A DNA stretch of 38,295 bases from an uncultured Lachnospiraceae bacterium (lineage in GTDB: Bacteria > Bacillota > Clostridia > Lachnospirales > Lachnospiraceae). How positions within the stretch are numbered: the first letter of the stretch is position 1; every line of letters starts with the position of its first letter. The translations under genes were made by a program, and so were the position numbers. A model generated the notes under the pieces. The model did not search any database. It was not told where the DNA came from and saw nothing but the letters and a program-made list of their open reading frames with translations. Shown here one piece after another: positions 25,308 through 33,277 of this stretch. The DNA lies in NCBI GenBank assembly GCA_947626285.1, contig CANQRR010000033.1, forward strand, positions 1-38,295, given 5' to 3'.

Positions 25308-27629
25308 TCAAAGCGGCTGTTGCGCCGACTCTCCGCTTCCCACTGAAAACAGCGGTTCAAGGGTGTCTGCATGTTCCTCAAAAATGTCAAGCAGATACGT
25401 ATCCCAGTGCCGCGCGTCCTTTTCGGAGCTGCCGAATACATAGTCCTCCTGTCCGTAATCGATCACGTCAAAACCGGGCATTGCTTTGCTCGCGCCTTTC
25501 GTTCTGTAGGCCGCTGCGTCGGAGAGGGCAAACGATACGGCGGTCGTATCCTCATCGTTTACCCATCCGCTGATATCCGTACCGGTCGCCGTTTCCGCTG
25601 TTCCGTTTGCCGTCTGCTTTGCCGCCGCGGCTTTTTCAATTGTGACCGCACCCTCCACATATTTCCCGTACATCTGGTCGACATAGAGGGAGAAAGAATT
25701 GCCCAGTATCTCAGATGGAACATGGCCTCCGTCCCACTGCCATTCGATCACCGCATCAACCCCGGCGTTCAGCCACGCGATCTGCAGGTTCAGAGAGGAA
25801 AACATCGACATATCTCCCTCCGAAGCACCCATAACGATCTTTGTCCAGACGGGATCGGCAGTATCGTCCGCTCCGATATAGTTCAGCGGATCGTAGAGCG
25901 AAACGATATTATTTCCGTAACGGTCGCCCTCATATACCTCCTGAATATCAGCCTTGTATGCCGCGACCATATCCGCATAGGACTCGTAGGTGGCCGCGTC
26001 ACTGCTGCCGGTCGCGGATTGTGTCGTGCCTCCGTCGGGCGTTCCGACAACCATTCCCCTGCCGCCGGGCATCTTCCCGTCGAAGGCAGCTCCATCAGGA
26101 CCGCCGCCCATTTCTTCCAGATTGCCGCCTATCTCGTCCGGCTGCTCTCCGTCCGGAAGTCCCGGCAGCGTCTGTCCGTCCCCCGGCTGGCCACCGCCAA
26201 ATCCATCCATATCTCCATCTTTCCCATCCGGGCCAATGCCGTCGCCGTCCGGCATCTTCCCCTTCGGAAATGCTCCGTCAAGGCCGCCGCCCATTCCGCC
26301 AACGCCTGCGCTGCCTTTGGCATAACGGCCCTCCACAAACGCCCTCGCCTTATCCTCACCGGTCATCGCCGCGACCGCATCGTCGCTGAGCGCGTTTCCG
26401 TCCTCATCGAACCAGGTCCAGTCCTGCGCGTAGTCAAGATTGTCCAGATACCACTGGAGATTCTGCGTGAATTCCGCCAGATACAGGTCAAGATAAGTGC
26501 CGTAGTAGCCGTTGGTGTCCGCATGGTTTTCGGAATCGTATTCGATGGTAAGGGCGACCGTCGAGTCAAGCCTGTCGTCGCCGTCCAGGTCAAAGCCGAC
26601 GTCGCCTTCTTTTACCGACAGATTCTTCCCATTGATGTAGTCCATATAGCTTTCGGACAAGTATCCGGCAAGCTGTTTCTGGAACGGCGTCTTAAAGGAA
26701 TACTCCGGATCCAGATAATACTCAAAGGCAAGCGCCATATCCGCCTCGTACAGGGAAGTGATCGCGCTGTACGCGACGCAGCCCCACGCGCCGTCGGAAA
26801 TCTCATAATCCTCCCCGTCGATCGTGACGCTTGTGGAATAGGAATCGTCCTCATTTTTATACACGCCGACCGCGCCGGCTTCGATCTCGTAATCGTAATA
26901 GTCCGGGTGATCGGAGGTCGCCGCAAACATAGACGCGTGCGCGCCGCCGCCCGAGCCGCCGGTAGAGACAAGATAATCCACGTTTCCGGGCAGATTGCCC
27001 AGCAGGATATTGTACTTCACATAGCGCGCCGCCGCCTTCTGGTCGACCAGACAGGAAGGCGCGTCTCCGGTATAAGAAGTATTTCCGTCGTCATCTGTCA
27101 CACTGTCCTGCTTGCCGCGATTCCCGCAGGAAACATTGATGTATCCGTCCGCGGCGTAAGCGGAGGAGGCCGCCTGATTGCTCTGCGAACCGTAGCCCGC
27201 CGCGCCGGTATTCAAAATGACAGGAGCGGTGTCCGCGGTATAAACCTGCCCGTTGGTGCTGGTGACCTGCGCGCCATAGTCAATGACCAGTGATCCCTTC
27301 ACCGCCTCGGAGGTATTCTCCGCCGCCATGTCAGCCTCTCCGTCGCCGTCCGTGTCAATACCGCTCACATAGGCGCCCGGAACACAGACCGACACTCCCT
27401 GCTGCTGCGGCAGCTCCGGATAAGCAACTGCCGACACCGGGGAGAGCACCCACGCGTCGGCATCCGCCGAGTAAGTCCACTCCTGTTCTTCATTATTTGC
27501 AAGGTTTAAAGTTTTCTCGATGTACTCTCTGTCGGAAGCCTCATTGTCTTCCGCCTCCGCGCAAATGCAAAGCGGCGCCATAAGCGCCATTGCCAAAACA
27601 ACTGCCGTGAACCGTGTCTCCCGTTTCAT
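25308..27629 (-). CDS. Secreted alpha/beta-hydrolase-like protein with Gly/Pro/Asp-rich insert
   Basis: This 773-residue exported protein starts at MKRETRF, preceded by CAGGAGGTTTGTCT. Signal peptide about 1-26. Residues about 110-300 have a hydrolase core with nucleophile elbow TGGSGGGAHA (S226). Residues about 450-560 are low complexity, built from GGMGGG, DGKMPDGDG, LPDGEQP and GGGPDGAAFDGKMPGG units. The fold resumes with YDPLNYIG, MGASEGDMSM and WQWDGGHVPSE, where the histidine may complete the triad. It resembles tannase/feruloyl-esterase-like gut proteins, but I would not name a substrate. Promoter, leader and signal peptide are shared with the beta-helix protein at 30.9-32.4 kb. No sorting motif is seen at the C-terminus. 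Confidence 0.8.
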   Translation of the reverse strand: MKRETRFTAVVLAMALMAPLCICAEAEDNEASDREYIEKTLNLANNEEQEWTYSADADAWVLSPVSAVAYPELPQQQGVSVCVPGAYVSGIDTDGDGEADMAAENTSEAVKGSLVIDYGAQVTSTNGQVYTADTAPVILNTGAAGYGSQSNQAASSAYAADGYINVSCGNRGKQDSVTDDDGNTSYTGDAPSCLVDQKAAARYVKYNILLGNLPGNVDYLVSTGGSGGGAHASMFAATSDHPDYYDYEIEAGAVGVYKNEDDSYSTSVTIDGEDYEISDGAWGCVAYSAITSLYEADMALAFEYYLDPEYSFKTPFQKQLAGYLSESYMDYINGKNLSVKEGDVGFDLDGDDRLDSTVALTIEYDSENHADTNGYYGTYLDLYLAEFTQNLQWYLDNLDYAQDWTWFDEDGNALSDDAVAAMTGEDKARAFVEGRYAKGSAGVGGMGGGLDGAFPKGKMPDGDGIGPDGKDGDMDGFGGGQPGDGQTLPGLPDGEQPDEIGGNLEEMGGGPDGAAFDGKMPGGRGMVVGTPDGGTTQSATGSSDAATYESYADMVAAYKADIQEVYEGDRYGNNIVSLYDPLNYIGADDTADPVWTKIVMGASEGDMSMFSSLNLQIAWLNAGVDAVIEWQWDGGHVPSEILGNSFSLYVDQMYGKYVEGAVTIEKAAAAKQTANGTAETATGTDISGWVNDEDTTAVSFALSDAAAYRTKGASKAMPGFDVIDYGQEDYVFGSSEKDARHWDTYLLDIFEEHADTLEPLFSVGSGESAQQPL

Positions 27630-27672
27630 AGACAAACCTCCTGCTTAGATTCTGAACTGTGTCAGCTATGAC

Positions 27673-27726
27673 AGGATACCCGGTGTTTGAGGAAGATTTG
27701 TGATGAAAATTTGAAAACTATGTGAA
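27673..27726 (-). promoter_or_regulatory. Response-regulator-like box array and promoter of the secreted hydrolase
   Basis: On the minus strand TTCACA (27721-27726), TTCAAA (27710-27715) and ATCACA (27699-27704) repeat every 11 bp. Exactly 20 bp further comes TATCCT (27673-27678), a possible -10. The layout resembles Pho boxes bound by PhoB/PhoP-type OmpR regulators. The same array is found upstream of the beta-helix protein. Confidence 0.6.
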
Positions 27727-27842
27727 CGGTACAAGAAGCGATGTTTCCTCGATATATTGATCTCTGAATTCATTTCGGCAATATCTTTTTGAGGTTTTTG
27801 ATCACTGAACATAATTCTCCCTCCCGTACCAGAGCTACTGTT

Positions 27843-27889
27843 CACCCCGTGACCAGCGACGCAAAGCTAGTCCTTTAGGGTGGCAAACC
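27843..27889. other. Structured element with scrambled c-di-GMP-I-like signatures
   Basis: CACCC (27843-27847) pairs with GGGTG (27878-27882), and GACCAGC (27851-27857) pairs with GCTAGTC (27866-27872) with one mismatch. GACGCAAAGC (27858-27867) and GGCAAACC (27882-27889) are both hallmark strings of the c-di-GMP-I aptamer, but here they occur in the reverse order. It lies in the 366-bp divergent gap between the secreted hydrolase and the AraC gene, directly upstream of the AraC promoter. I do not call it a riboswitch. Confidence 0.35.
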
Positions 27890-27923
27890 GCTTACTGCTT
27901 ACTATCAGTATATTCATCTTCTC

Positions 27924-27952
27924 TTGCCAAAACAATCAAGATATGCTATAAT
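27924..27952 (+). promoter_or_regulatory. SigA-type promoter of the AraC-family gene
   Basis: TTGCCA (27924-27929), 17 bp, TATAAT (27947-27952) with an extended TGC before the -10. The start codon is 43 bp downstream. Confidence 0.8.
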
Positions 27953-27995
27953 TTTTATAACAATCGTCTCTCTTTATAACCTGGGAGGTACACCG

Positions 27996-28859
27996 ATGCA
28001 TCAATTAAAACTCAATCCGGACAGTTCCGAACGTCTGGAATATACCATGCCGGATATGCCGGTGCGGACAGGCCACGACCCGCTTTCCATCTTTCAGGAT
28101 TACGCGGCGGCCTGCCATTGGCACGATGATTTTGAGCTTCTGACGCCCGTGGACGGAGAAATGGACTACTTTGTCAACGGCAAAAATGTACACTTGAAAA
28201 AAGGCGCGTGCATCTTTGTGAACGCACGCCGCCTTCATTACGGATATTCTGCCAGGAAGCAGGACTGCCATTATCGCTTCATTGTGTTTCATCCCTCGAT
28301 CTTCGGTGAGCTTCCGCCGGTGGAAAATGCACTGCAGGAGCTTTGCGCGGATGAGAGCGCGGACTATTGGCTGTTCGAGGCCTCCTCGGAGGCGGTCATG
28401 CGGTTTGATGAGCTTTGCCATCACGCCGAGGCGGGCAATGCGCTTCGGGTCGTGGCCGGATGTGCGGAACTGGTGAGCCTTGCGATCGATTCCGCCTCTA
28501 TACAGAAAGAGCCCGGGATCGGCGCGGACTGGGCGACGCTCCGGGCTATGACAGGGTATATTCAGATGCATTACACTGAGCAGATCCGCCTGAAACAGAT
28601 CGCCGCTGCGGGGACGGTCTGCCGCAATCGCTGCTGTGTTCTGTTCCGCAAGCGTCTCGGCTGCTCGCCCATTGAGTATGTCACACGTTACCGTCTGGAA
28701 AAGGCCTGTGCGCTTTTGAGTCAGGGAACCACCGTCACAGAGGCCGCTTTGTCCTGCGGCTTCAACAGCGCCAGCTATTTCACGGAGCTGTTCCGGCGCT
28801 ATTACGGCATCACACCCAAGATATATCAGAAGGATGTGGAGACATCGGACTGCTCCTGA
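27996..28859 (+). CDS. AraC-family transcriptional regulator with cupin N-terminus
   Basis: This 287-residue regulator has an N-terminal cupin-like effector domain (about 20-110: HWHDDFELLTPVDGEMDYFV and KGACIFVNARRLHYG) and C-terminal double helix-turn-helix (about 185-280: YIQMHYTEQIRLKQIAAAG, then GCSPIEYVTRYRLEKACALL and CGFNSASYFTELFRRYYGIT). The start is set at MHQLKL because TGGGAGGTACACCG precedes it. It is divergent from the secreted hydrolase and convergent with the acetyltransferase. It may regulate the adjacent accessory genes in response to a sugar; this is inference. Confidence 0.93.
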   Translation: MHQLKLNPDSSERLEYTMPDMPVRTGHDPLSIFQDYAAACHWHDDFELLTPVDGEMDYFVNGKNVHLKKGACIFVNARRLHYGYSARKQDCHYRFIVFHPSIFGELPPVENALQELCADESADYWLFEASSEAVMRFDELCHHAEAGNALRVVAGCAELVSLAIDSASIQKEPGIGADWATLRAMTGYIQMHYTEQIRLKQIAAAGTVCRNRCCVLFRKRLGCSPIEYVTRYRLEKACALLSQGTTVTEAALSCGFNSASYFTELFRRYYGITPKIYQKDVETSDCS

Positions 28860-28880
28860 AAAAGCAGTAATGTCGAAACA

Positions 28881-28907
28881 ATCAGCCGGATTTTTACTCC
28901 GGCTGAT
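28881..28907 (-). terminator. Hairpin terminator between AraC and acetyltransferase genes
   Basis: A 10-bp stem ATCAGCCGGA (28881-28890) / TCCGGCTGAT (28898-28907) with a 7-base loop. On the minus strand it overlaps the stop codon of the acetyltransferase and is followed by TTGTTT, a weak U tract. It may serve both converging genes. Confidence 0.6.
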
Positions 28908-29496
28908 CGTCAAAACGTCTGTCTTTAAAATAGTACACTTCATCGCGCTCGTTGATCTCCCGGTACACCTTGCAGGGGCTTCCGAACGCCACCACGTTCG
29001 CCGGGATATCCTTTGTCACCACGGAACCCGCGCCGATCACGGAGTTCTCCCCGATCGTGACCCCGGGCAGGACGATCACGTTCGCGCCGATCCAGACATT
29101 GTCCCCGATCGTGATGGGGAAGCTGTACATGCCGTCCGTGCGATGCTTCGGATGTACCGGATGGCCGGTCGTGCTCAGGGTTACATTCGGGCCGAACAGG
29201 ACGCCCTTCCCTATCGTGATCTTCCAGTCGTCGATCAGAGTAAGGTTCATGTTCGCGTAAGTGCCGTCCCCGATGGAGACATACTTGCCGACCGCCGCCG
29301 TGAGGGGCGGCACGATCCACACATTCTCCCCGACATACCCGAACACATCCTTCAGCAGCGCCGCGCGCTCTTCCATACACTCCGGGGGCAGACTGTTGAA
29401 CTTTCGTATGACCGTCTTCGCATGCGCCTGCAGCGCCATGTTTTCCTCATCGTCGTCCCAGAGATAGCCCGCCTTCATTTTTTCCTGTTCCGTCAT
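28894..29496 (-). CDS. Sugar O-acetyltransferase (maltose/galactoside type, left-handed beta-helix)
   Basis: This 200-residue enzyme transfers acetyl from acetyl-CoA to sugars. The N-terminal helical cap (MTEQEKMKAGYLWDDDEEN, then KDVFGYVGENVWIVPPL) is typical of LacA/Maa. Hexapeptide repeats follow (ITIGKGVLFGPNVTLSTTGH, then [20 protein letters not shown]). The catalytic His is in TTGHPVHP. It is the only intact copy of three acetyltransferase-derived genes in the window. AAGGAGGTTCAAC precedes the start. It follows the broken MATE gene by 19 bases. Confidence 0.95.
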   Translation of the reverse strand: MTEQEKMKAGYLWDDDEENMALQAHAKTVIRKFNSLPPECMEERAALLKDVFGYVGENVWIVPPLTAAVGKYVSIGDGTYANMNLTLIDDWKITIGKGVLFGPNVTLSTTGHPVHPKHRTDGMYSFPITIGDNVWIGANVIVLPGVTIGENSVIGAGSVVTKDIPANVVAFGSPCKVYREINERDEVYYFKDRRFDDQPE

Positions 29497-29515
29497 GTTG
29501 AACCTCCTTCTCCTG

Positions 29516-30821
29516 TCAGGTTATATTTTTTACCCAGCCGTATTTCCTGTAATGCCGGTATACGGCCGGAAGCTTCACGATCTCATCCAGGTTCAGCACA
29601 AAATATACCGCGGGCACAGGCAGCTTCCAGAGAAACGCGCACAGGCAGCCCAACGGGATCGCACAGCAGCCCGAAGGCGGTGTCCCCTCCCGCCGGAAAG
29701 ATCCCGCCAACCGTCATGCTGTTCACCGATTTGCCCACAAAATAGTAGGACGACATCAGCAACATTCCCTTCAGGTAGCCCTTCGCGGCCGGCGTCAAGC
29801 TGACCAACCCCGTGATGGCCGGCGACAGGGCAAGCAGCAACACTCCGGTCAGCGCGCCGCACAGAATCGCTCCCTTCGTCAGCATCCCGCCGAGCTTCCT
29901 TGCATCCTCGAAATGGTCCGCCCCCAGTTCATTTCCGATCACGATGCTTCCGGCGCTCCCCAGCCCAAGGCAGAGGCAGACCGCAAGATTCCTGGAAGTG
30001 TTCGCGATGCTGTTCGCGGCCACCGCGTCTGTCCCGAGATGACCCATGATCACGGAATACATCGTCAGTCCGCCGCCCCATACCAGCTCGTTGAGAAGGG
30101 CAGGCAGCACCCTTTTAAAAAAACTCCTGCCCAGTCCGCTGTCGCGCTTCAGCGGGCGCAGTTTCAGCGGCATCCGTTTCGCCGCCACATAGCCTATGCA
30201 GCAAAGCGCCTGGACAGCCGTCGACAGGACCGTAGCCAGCGCCGCTCCCGGTATCCCAAGCGCGGGAAACCCGAACAGCCCGAAGATCAGTACCGCGTTC
30301 AGGAAAATATTCAGCACGACCGTCGCGCTGCTGATCAGCGTGCCCGGATTCACCGCACCGCAGTTTTTCATATAAGCCAGGTACACCTGCGAGACAGCCG
30401 ACAGCAGCCAGGAAATGCCCACATACCTTAAATACACGCTCCCAAGCCTTACCAGCTCCGGCTCGCTTGTCAGGATACGCATAATGGTTTCCGGAATAAG
30501 TACGGTTCCGGCAAGGAACACCGCGGCGGTCGCGGCCGAGACGCCGAGGACCAGCCGGAACACTTCAGAGATGCCTTCGTGATCCCTTTTCCCGTAATAC
30601 TGGGCAAGGAACATATTTTCGCCGATGACAAAAGCCGCCATAAACAGGTTGAACACAAACGTCACCTGGGAAGCCAGGGACACCGCCGACATCGCGTCCT
30701 GGCTCAGCCTTCCGAGCATCACCACGTCGCACGCGCTCACCAGGGCAAGCATGAACTGCTGGAACACGATCGGCAGGATCAGCCGTATCATTCGGTTTTT
30801 CAGCTTGTCTTCTTTTTCCAA
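29516..30821 (-). pseudogene. MATE-family efflux transporter, frameshifted near the 3' end
   Basis: This is a MATE multidrug/Na+ antiporter by its repeated helices, LAQYYGKRDHEG, and the C-terminal GGIFPAGGDTAFGLLCD segment. The 5' frame continues to 29583 with non-family residues (PVGLPVRVSLEAACARG). The proper C-terminus (IPLGCLCAFLWKLPV, then ending LPAVYRHYRKYGWVKNIT) is in another frame and ends at 29516. Several residues that normally bridge the two parts are missing, so this is a small deletion rather than one lost base. It starts at TTG (30821) with GAGGAGAAACTGCC upstream. It may also be an assembly error. Confidence 0.8.
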
Positions 30822-30858
30822 GGCAGTTTCTCCTCTATATGCTTTCTGCTCGAAGCAT

Positions 30859-30888
30859 ACCATATTTCAGAGGAAAAAACTTTCACAA
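30859..30888 (-). promoter_or_regulatory. Candidate promoter of the MATE gene
   Basis: On the minus strand TTGTGA (30883-30888), 18 bp, TATGGT (30859-30864), about 38 bp before the TTG start. It lies in the short gap after the beta-helix gene. Confidence 0.45.
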
Positions 30889-30932
30889 TGCTGTGTATTT
30901 CTATAACAATCCTCTTTTGCTTTCCATTTTCT

Positions 30933-32405
30933 CTAACTTAACACAGTCCCATCCGCCAACGTAATGGTATAACCGTTGAAATCGATCGTCCCGTGATTGT
31001 CCAGGCTGGTAAGTGAGCAGTCTCCGGTCAGCGTCCAGACGCTTCCGTCCTCCACGGTAACGACGGCATTGTCAGCCACTGCCGTTCCGCCCTGCGCGTT
31101 GTCAACGATGTTGATCGTGCCTGTAAAATCGCTGTCCCCGGCAAGCGTCAGATTCAAGGTGGAAACCGTATCAACTATGATGTCGCCGTTCATCGTCTGA
31201 TCAGTCGCGGTAAACTCCACCTGCCCGCCGTTCGCCCCGGCAGTGCCCCAGCCGCGGGAGGCGGAATTGCCGCTCACGTTCAGCAGATAACTGTCGCTAT
31301 CCTTTTGAATCAGCTCCACGCCGCAGAGGTTCACGGCACAGTGGGTGTTGGTCACATAAAACATATCCCCGTTTTCAGAGGTCAATGTCCCTCCGTTCAT
31401 GGTAAATTCGGAAGTCCCCACGTCGGCGTCTCCGGACATGGACTGGTAGATCATCACATTGTGCACGTTCTCGTCTGAACTGCTCCCCTTCGTATCACTC
31501 ATGTTCCCGCTCACGTCGCAGTTCTCAAGGGCAATGGAATTCTTGCCCTCTATGACAAGCGCCTCGGAATTGTTGGCGGTAAGCGCGGCGTTTTTCACGG
31601 TGATCGCGGCGGTGGAATACACGGCGGGAGAATTATACCCGTTCGTCGTGTAGCTGCCGCCGTCTACATTCACGGTTCCGCCGCCACGGTCAGAGCGAAT
31701 CGCCGCGGAGGAGTTCCCAGACGTCTCAATGGTCAGATTCGCCGCATTCGTCGTGCCGCCTCCGGTCGTCTGGATCCCGCCGGAATTATCCGCCGTAGTA
31801 GTGATCGCGGAATCAGAAATATTGACTGTCGTCCCGCTTCCGTAGCTGAACACGCCGTTTCCGTTCTGCGCGGAGGAGCTGACCGAAGCATTTTTGATCG
31901 TCACCGCCGCGCCGTTTGTCGCGAGCAACGCCGCGTTCATTCCGTAAAAATCTCCGTCCTCCGTGTTGGAAGACGCTCCGGCAGACTTCTCCACCGTAAT
32001 CCCGTCCAAAGTAACTGTCGCGCCGTCTATCCGCAGAGCGTTTTCATCGTCTCCTGAGGAAGCATACTCGGAGCCGTTATATTCTCCGTCTTCAGAGATC
32101 GTGTTGGCGGCAGTCCCCTGTGTCACCTCACCGGATCCACCGAAACCGCCCGGCTGTCCGCCGCCCATACCGCCAGGCTGCTCTCCATTTGGCTGCTCAC
32201 CATTCGGAAGTTCTGGTGGAGCCTGCCCATTCCCCGGCTGCTCTCCGTCCGGAAGCTCCGGCGGCACCTGCCCATCTTCTGGCTGCTCTCCGCTTGAAAA
32301 CTCAGGCGGCGCCTGCGCCTCGCCCGTCTCCGCACAGGCGCAAAGCGGTGCCATAAGCGCTAGTGTCAAAACAACTGCTGTGAACCGTATCATCTCTCGT
32401 TTCAT
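30933..32405 (-). CDS. Secreted beta-helix-like protein with Pro/Gly/Glu-rich N-terminal repeats
   Basis: This 490-residue exported protein starts at MKREMIRF with GCAGGAGGTTTGTTT upstream. A signal peptide ends near ACAETG, with LCAC as a weak lipobox candidate. Residues about 30-90 are repeats of PPELPDGEQPGNGQ type and end in GGMGGGQPGGFGG. The rest is a long series of short beta-strand repeats (VTLDGITVEKS, VTIKNASVSSS, VNISDSAITTT, ITVKNAALTAN, IALENCDVSGN, FTMNGGTLTSE) as in right-handed parallel beta-helix carbohydrate-active or adhesin proteins. No catalytic residues can be named. It shares promoter, leader and signal peptide with the secreted hydrolase. Confidence 0.8.
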   Translation of the reverse strand: MKREMIRFTAVVLTLALMAPLCACAETGEAQAPPEFSSGEQPEDGQVPPELPDGEQPGNGQAPPELPNGEQPNGEQPGGMGGGQPGGFGGSGEVTQGTAANTISEDGEYNGSEYASSGDDENALRIDGATVTLDGITVEKSAGASSNTEDGDFYGMNAALLATNGAAVTIKNASVSSSAQNGNGVFSYGSGTTVNISDSAITTTADNSGGIQTTGGGTTNAANLTIETSGNSSAAIRSDRGGGTVNVDGGSYTTNGYNSPAVYSTAAITVKNAALTANNSEALVIEGKNSIALENCDVSGNMSDTKGSSSDENVHNVMIYQSMSGDADVGTSEFTMNGGTLTSENGDMFYVTNTHCAVNLCGVELIQKDSDSYLLNVSGNSASRGWGTAGANGGQVEFTATDQTMNGDIIVDTVSTLNLTLAGDSDFTGTINIVDNAQGGTAVADNAVVTVEDGSVWTLTGDCSLTSLDNHGTIDFNGYTITLADGTVLS

Positions 32406-32448
32406 AAACAAACCTCCTGCTCGTATTCTGAACTGCATCAGCTACGAC

Positions 32449-32502
32449 AGGATACCCTGTGAATACGGAAAATTTGTGATAGAAATTTGAAATCTGTGTG
32501 AA
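32449..32502 (-). promoter_or_regulatory. Response-regulator-like box array and promoter of the beta-helix protein
   Basis: On the minus strand TTCACA (32497-32502), TTCAAA (32486-32491) and ATCACA (32475-32480) repeat every 11 bp; TATCCT (32449-32454) follows after 20 bp. Box order, spacing and distance to the ATG are identical to the copy at 27673-27726. Confidence 0.6.
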
Positions 32503-32515
32503 CGGATACGCTCTC

Positions 32516-32592
32516 TTATTGTTCTGCAAATATCCTCTTGAACACTGTTCGGATCAAAGCCTGGATAAAGAAAGGCGGCGTAAAAACGTAAA
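32516..32592 (-). pseudogene. 3' remnant of a DUF2798-like membrane protein gene
   Basis: The minus strand reads about 25 codons ending FFIQALIRTVFKRIFAEQ and a stop at 32516-32518. This matches the C-terminus of the DUF2798-like gene at 36671 (FFIQPLIRTVFKMFFSKHQK). There is no 5' part. It sits directly after the stop of the broken acetyltransferase gene. Confidence 0.75.
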
Positions 32593-33195
32593 CTATTGCT
32601 TCATTCGATCTGCGTCCGTCAATGCTCGGATGACACGACAGGGATTCCCCACCGCCAGACTGTGCGGAGGAATATCCCGCGTAACCACACTGCCGGCGCC
32701 GATCACACTGCCCGCTCCGATTGTCACGCCTCCGCAGACTACAACATTTGATGCCAGCCAGCAGTCATCCCCGATTTTGATCGGTTTTGCGTACTCCAGA
32801 TTGTAATAACTGCCGTCCGGTCTTTGCCTTACATTTCGTTCTTCCGGCAAGAGAGGATGCATGGGTGTGGCAAGTGTCACGTTCGGACCGATGAACACAT
32901 GATTCCCAATATGGACAGGGCACACATCGAGACAGGTGAAATTAAAATTCGCACCGCTGAACCTGCCGAAATAGGTATTGCATCCATAGTCAAAATAGAC
33001 CGGCGCCTGTAAGCTCGGCTAAAATGGAGTGTTTGGCAGGAGTTCGCGAAGAACCGCTTCCCTTTGTTCTGATTTATCTTCATCGATCTGATTATACCGT
33101 CTCGCAAGCTTTCGCGCTTTCACTAGCAATGCGCTCAACTCCGGATCGGATGGGTCATACAGCAGTCCCGCAAGCATTTTTTCTTTTTCTGTCAT
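32593..33195 (-). pseudogene. Sugar O-acetyltransferase (Maa-like) broken by an in-frame amber stop
   Basis: The reading frame begins MTEKEKMLAGLLYDPSDPE at 33195 with GAGGGGACGAT upstream and stays in one frame to 32593. A single TAG at 33019-33021 interrupts it after ELLPNTPF. Downstream, [14 protein letters not shown] and [20 protein letters not shown] continue the family sequence without indels, ending [17 protein letters not shown]. Total length (200 codons plus stop) equals the normal family length. Other stop codons in the window use TAG as a real stop, so read-through is unlikely. Confidence 0.85.
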
Positions 33196-33277
33196 ATCGT
33201 CCCCTCAACTTTCAATCTCACATGTTCAACATCTGACCAGCAAATTTCAATTTTTCACTCAGTTCCACCCTGCAGAT

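Noticed and set aside
27843-27889. A genuine c-di-GMP-I riboswitch.
   Set aside because: The two signature strings are in the wrong order and the tetraloop/receptor parts are not visible; kept only as a finding.
33019-33021. Pyrrolysine or programmed amber read-through in the acetyltransferase.
   Set aside because: No supporting tRNA or PylS gene in the window, and TAG ends other intact genes here.
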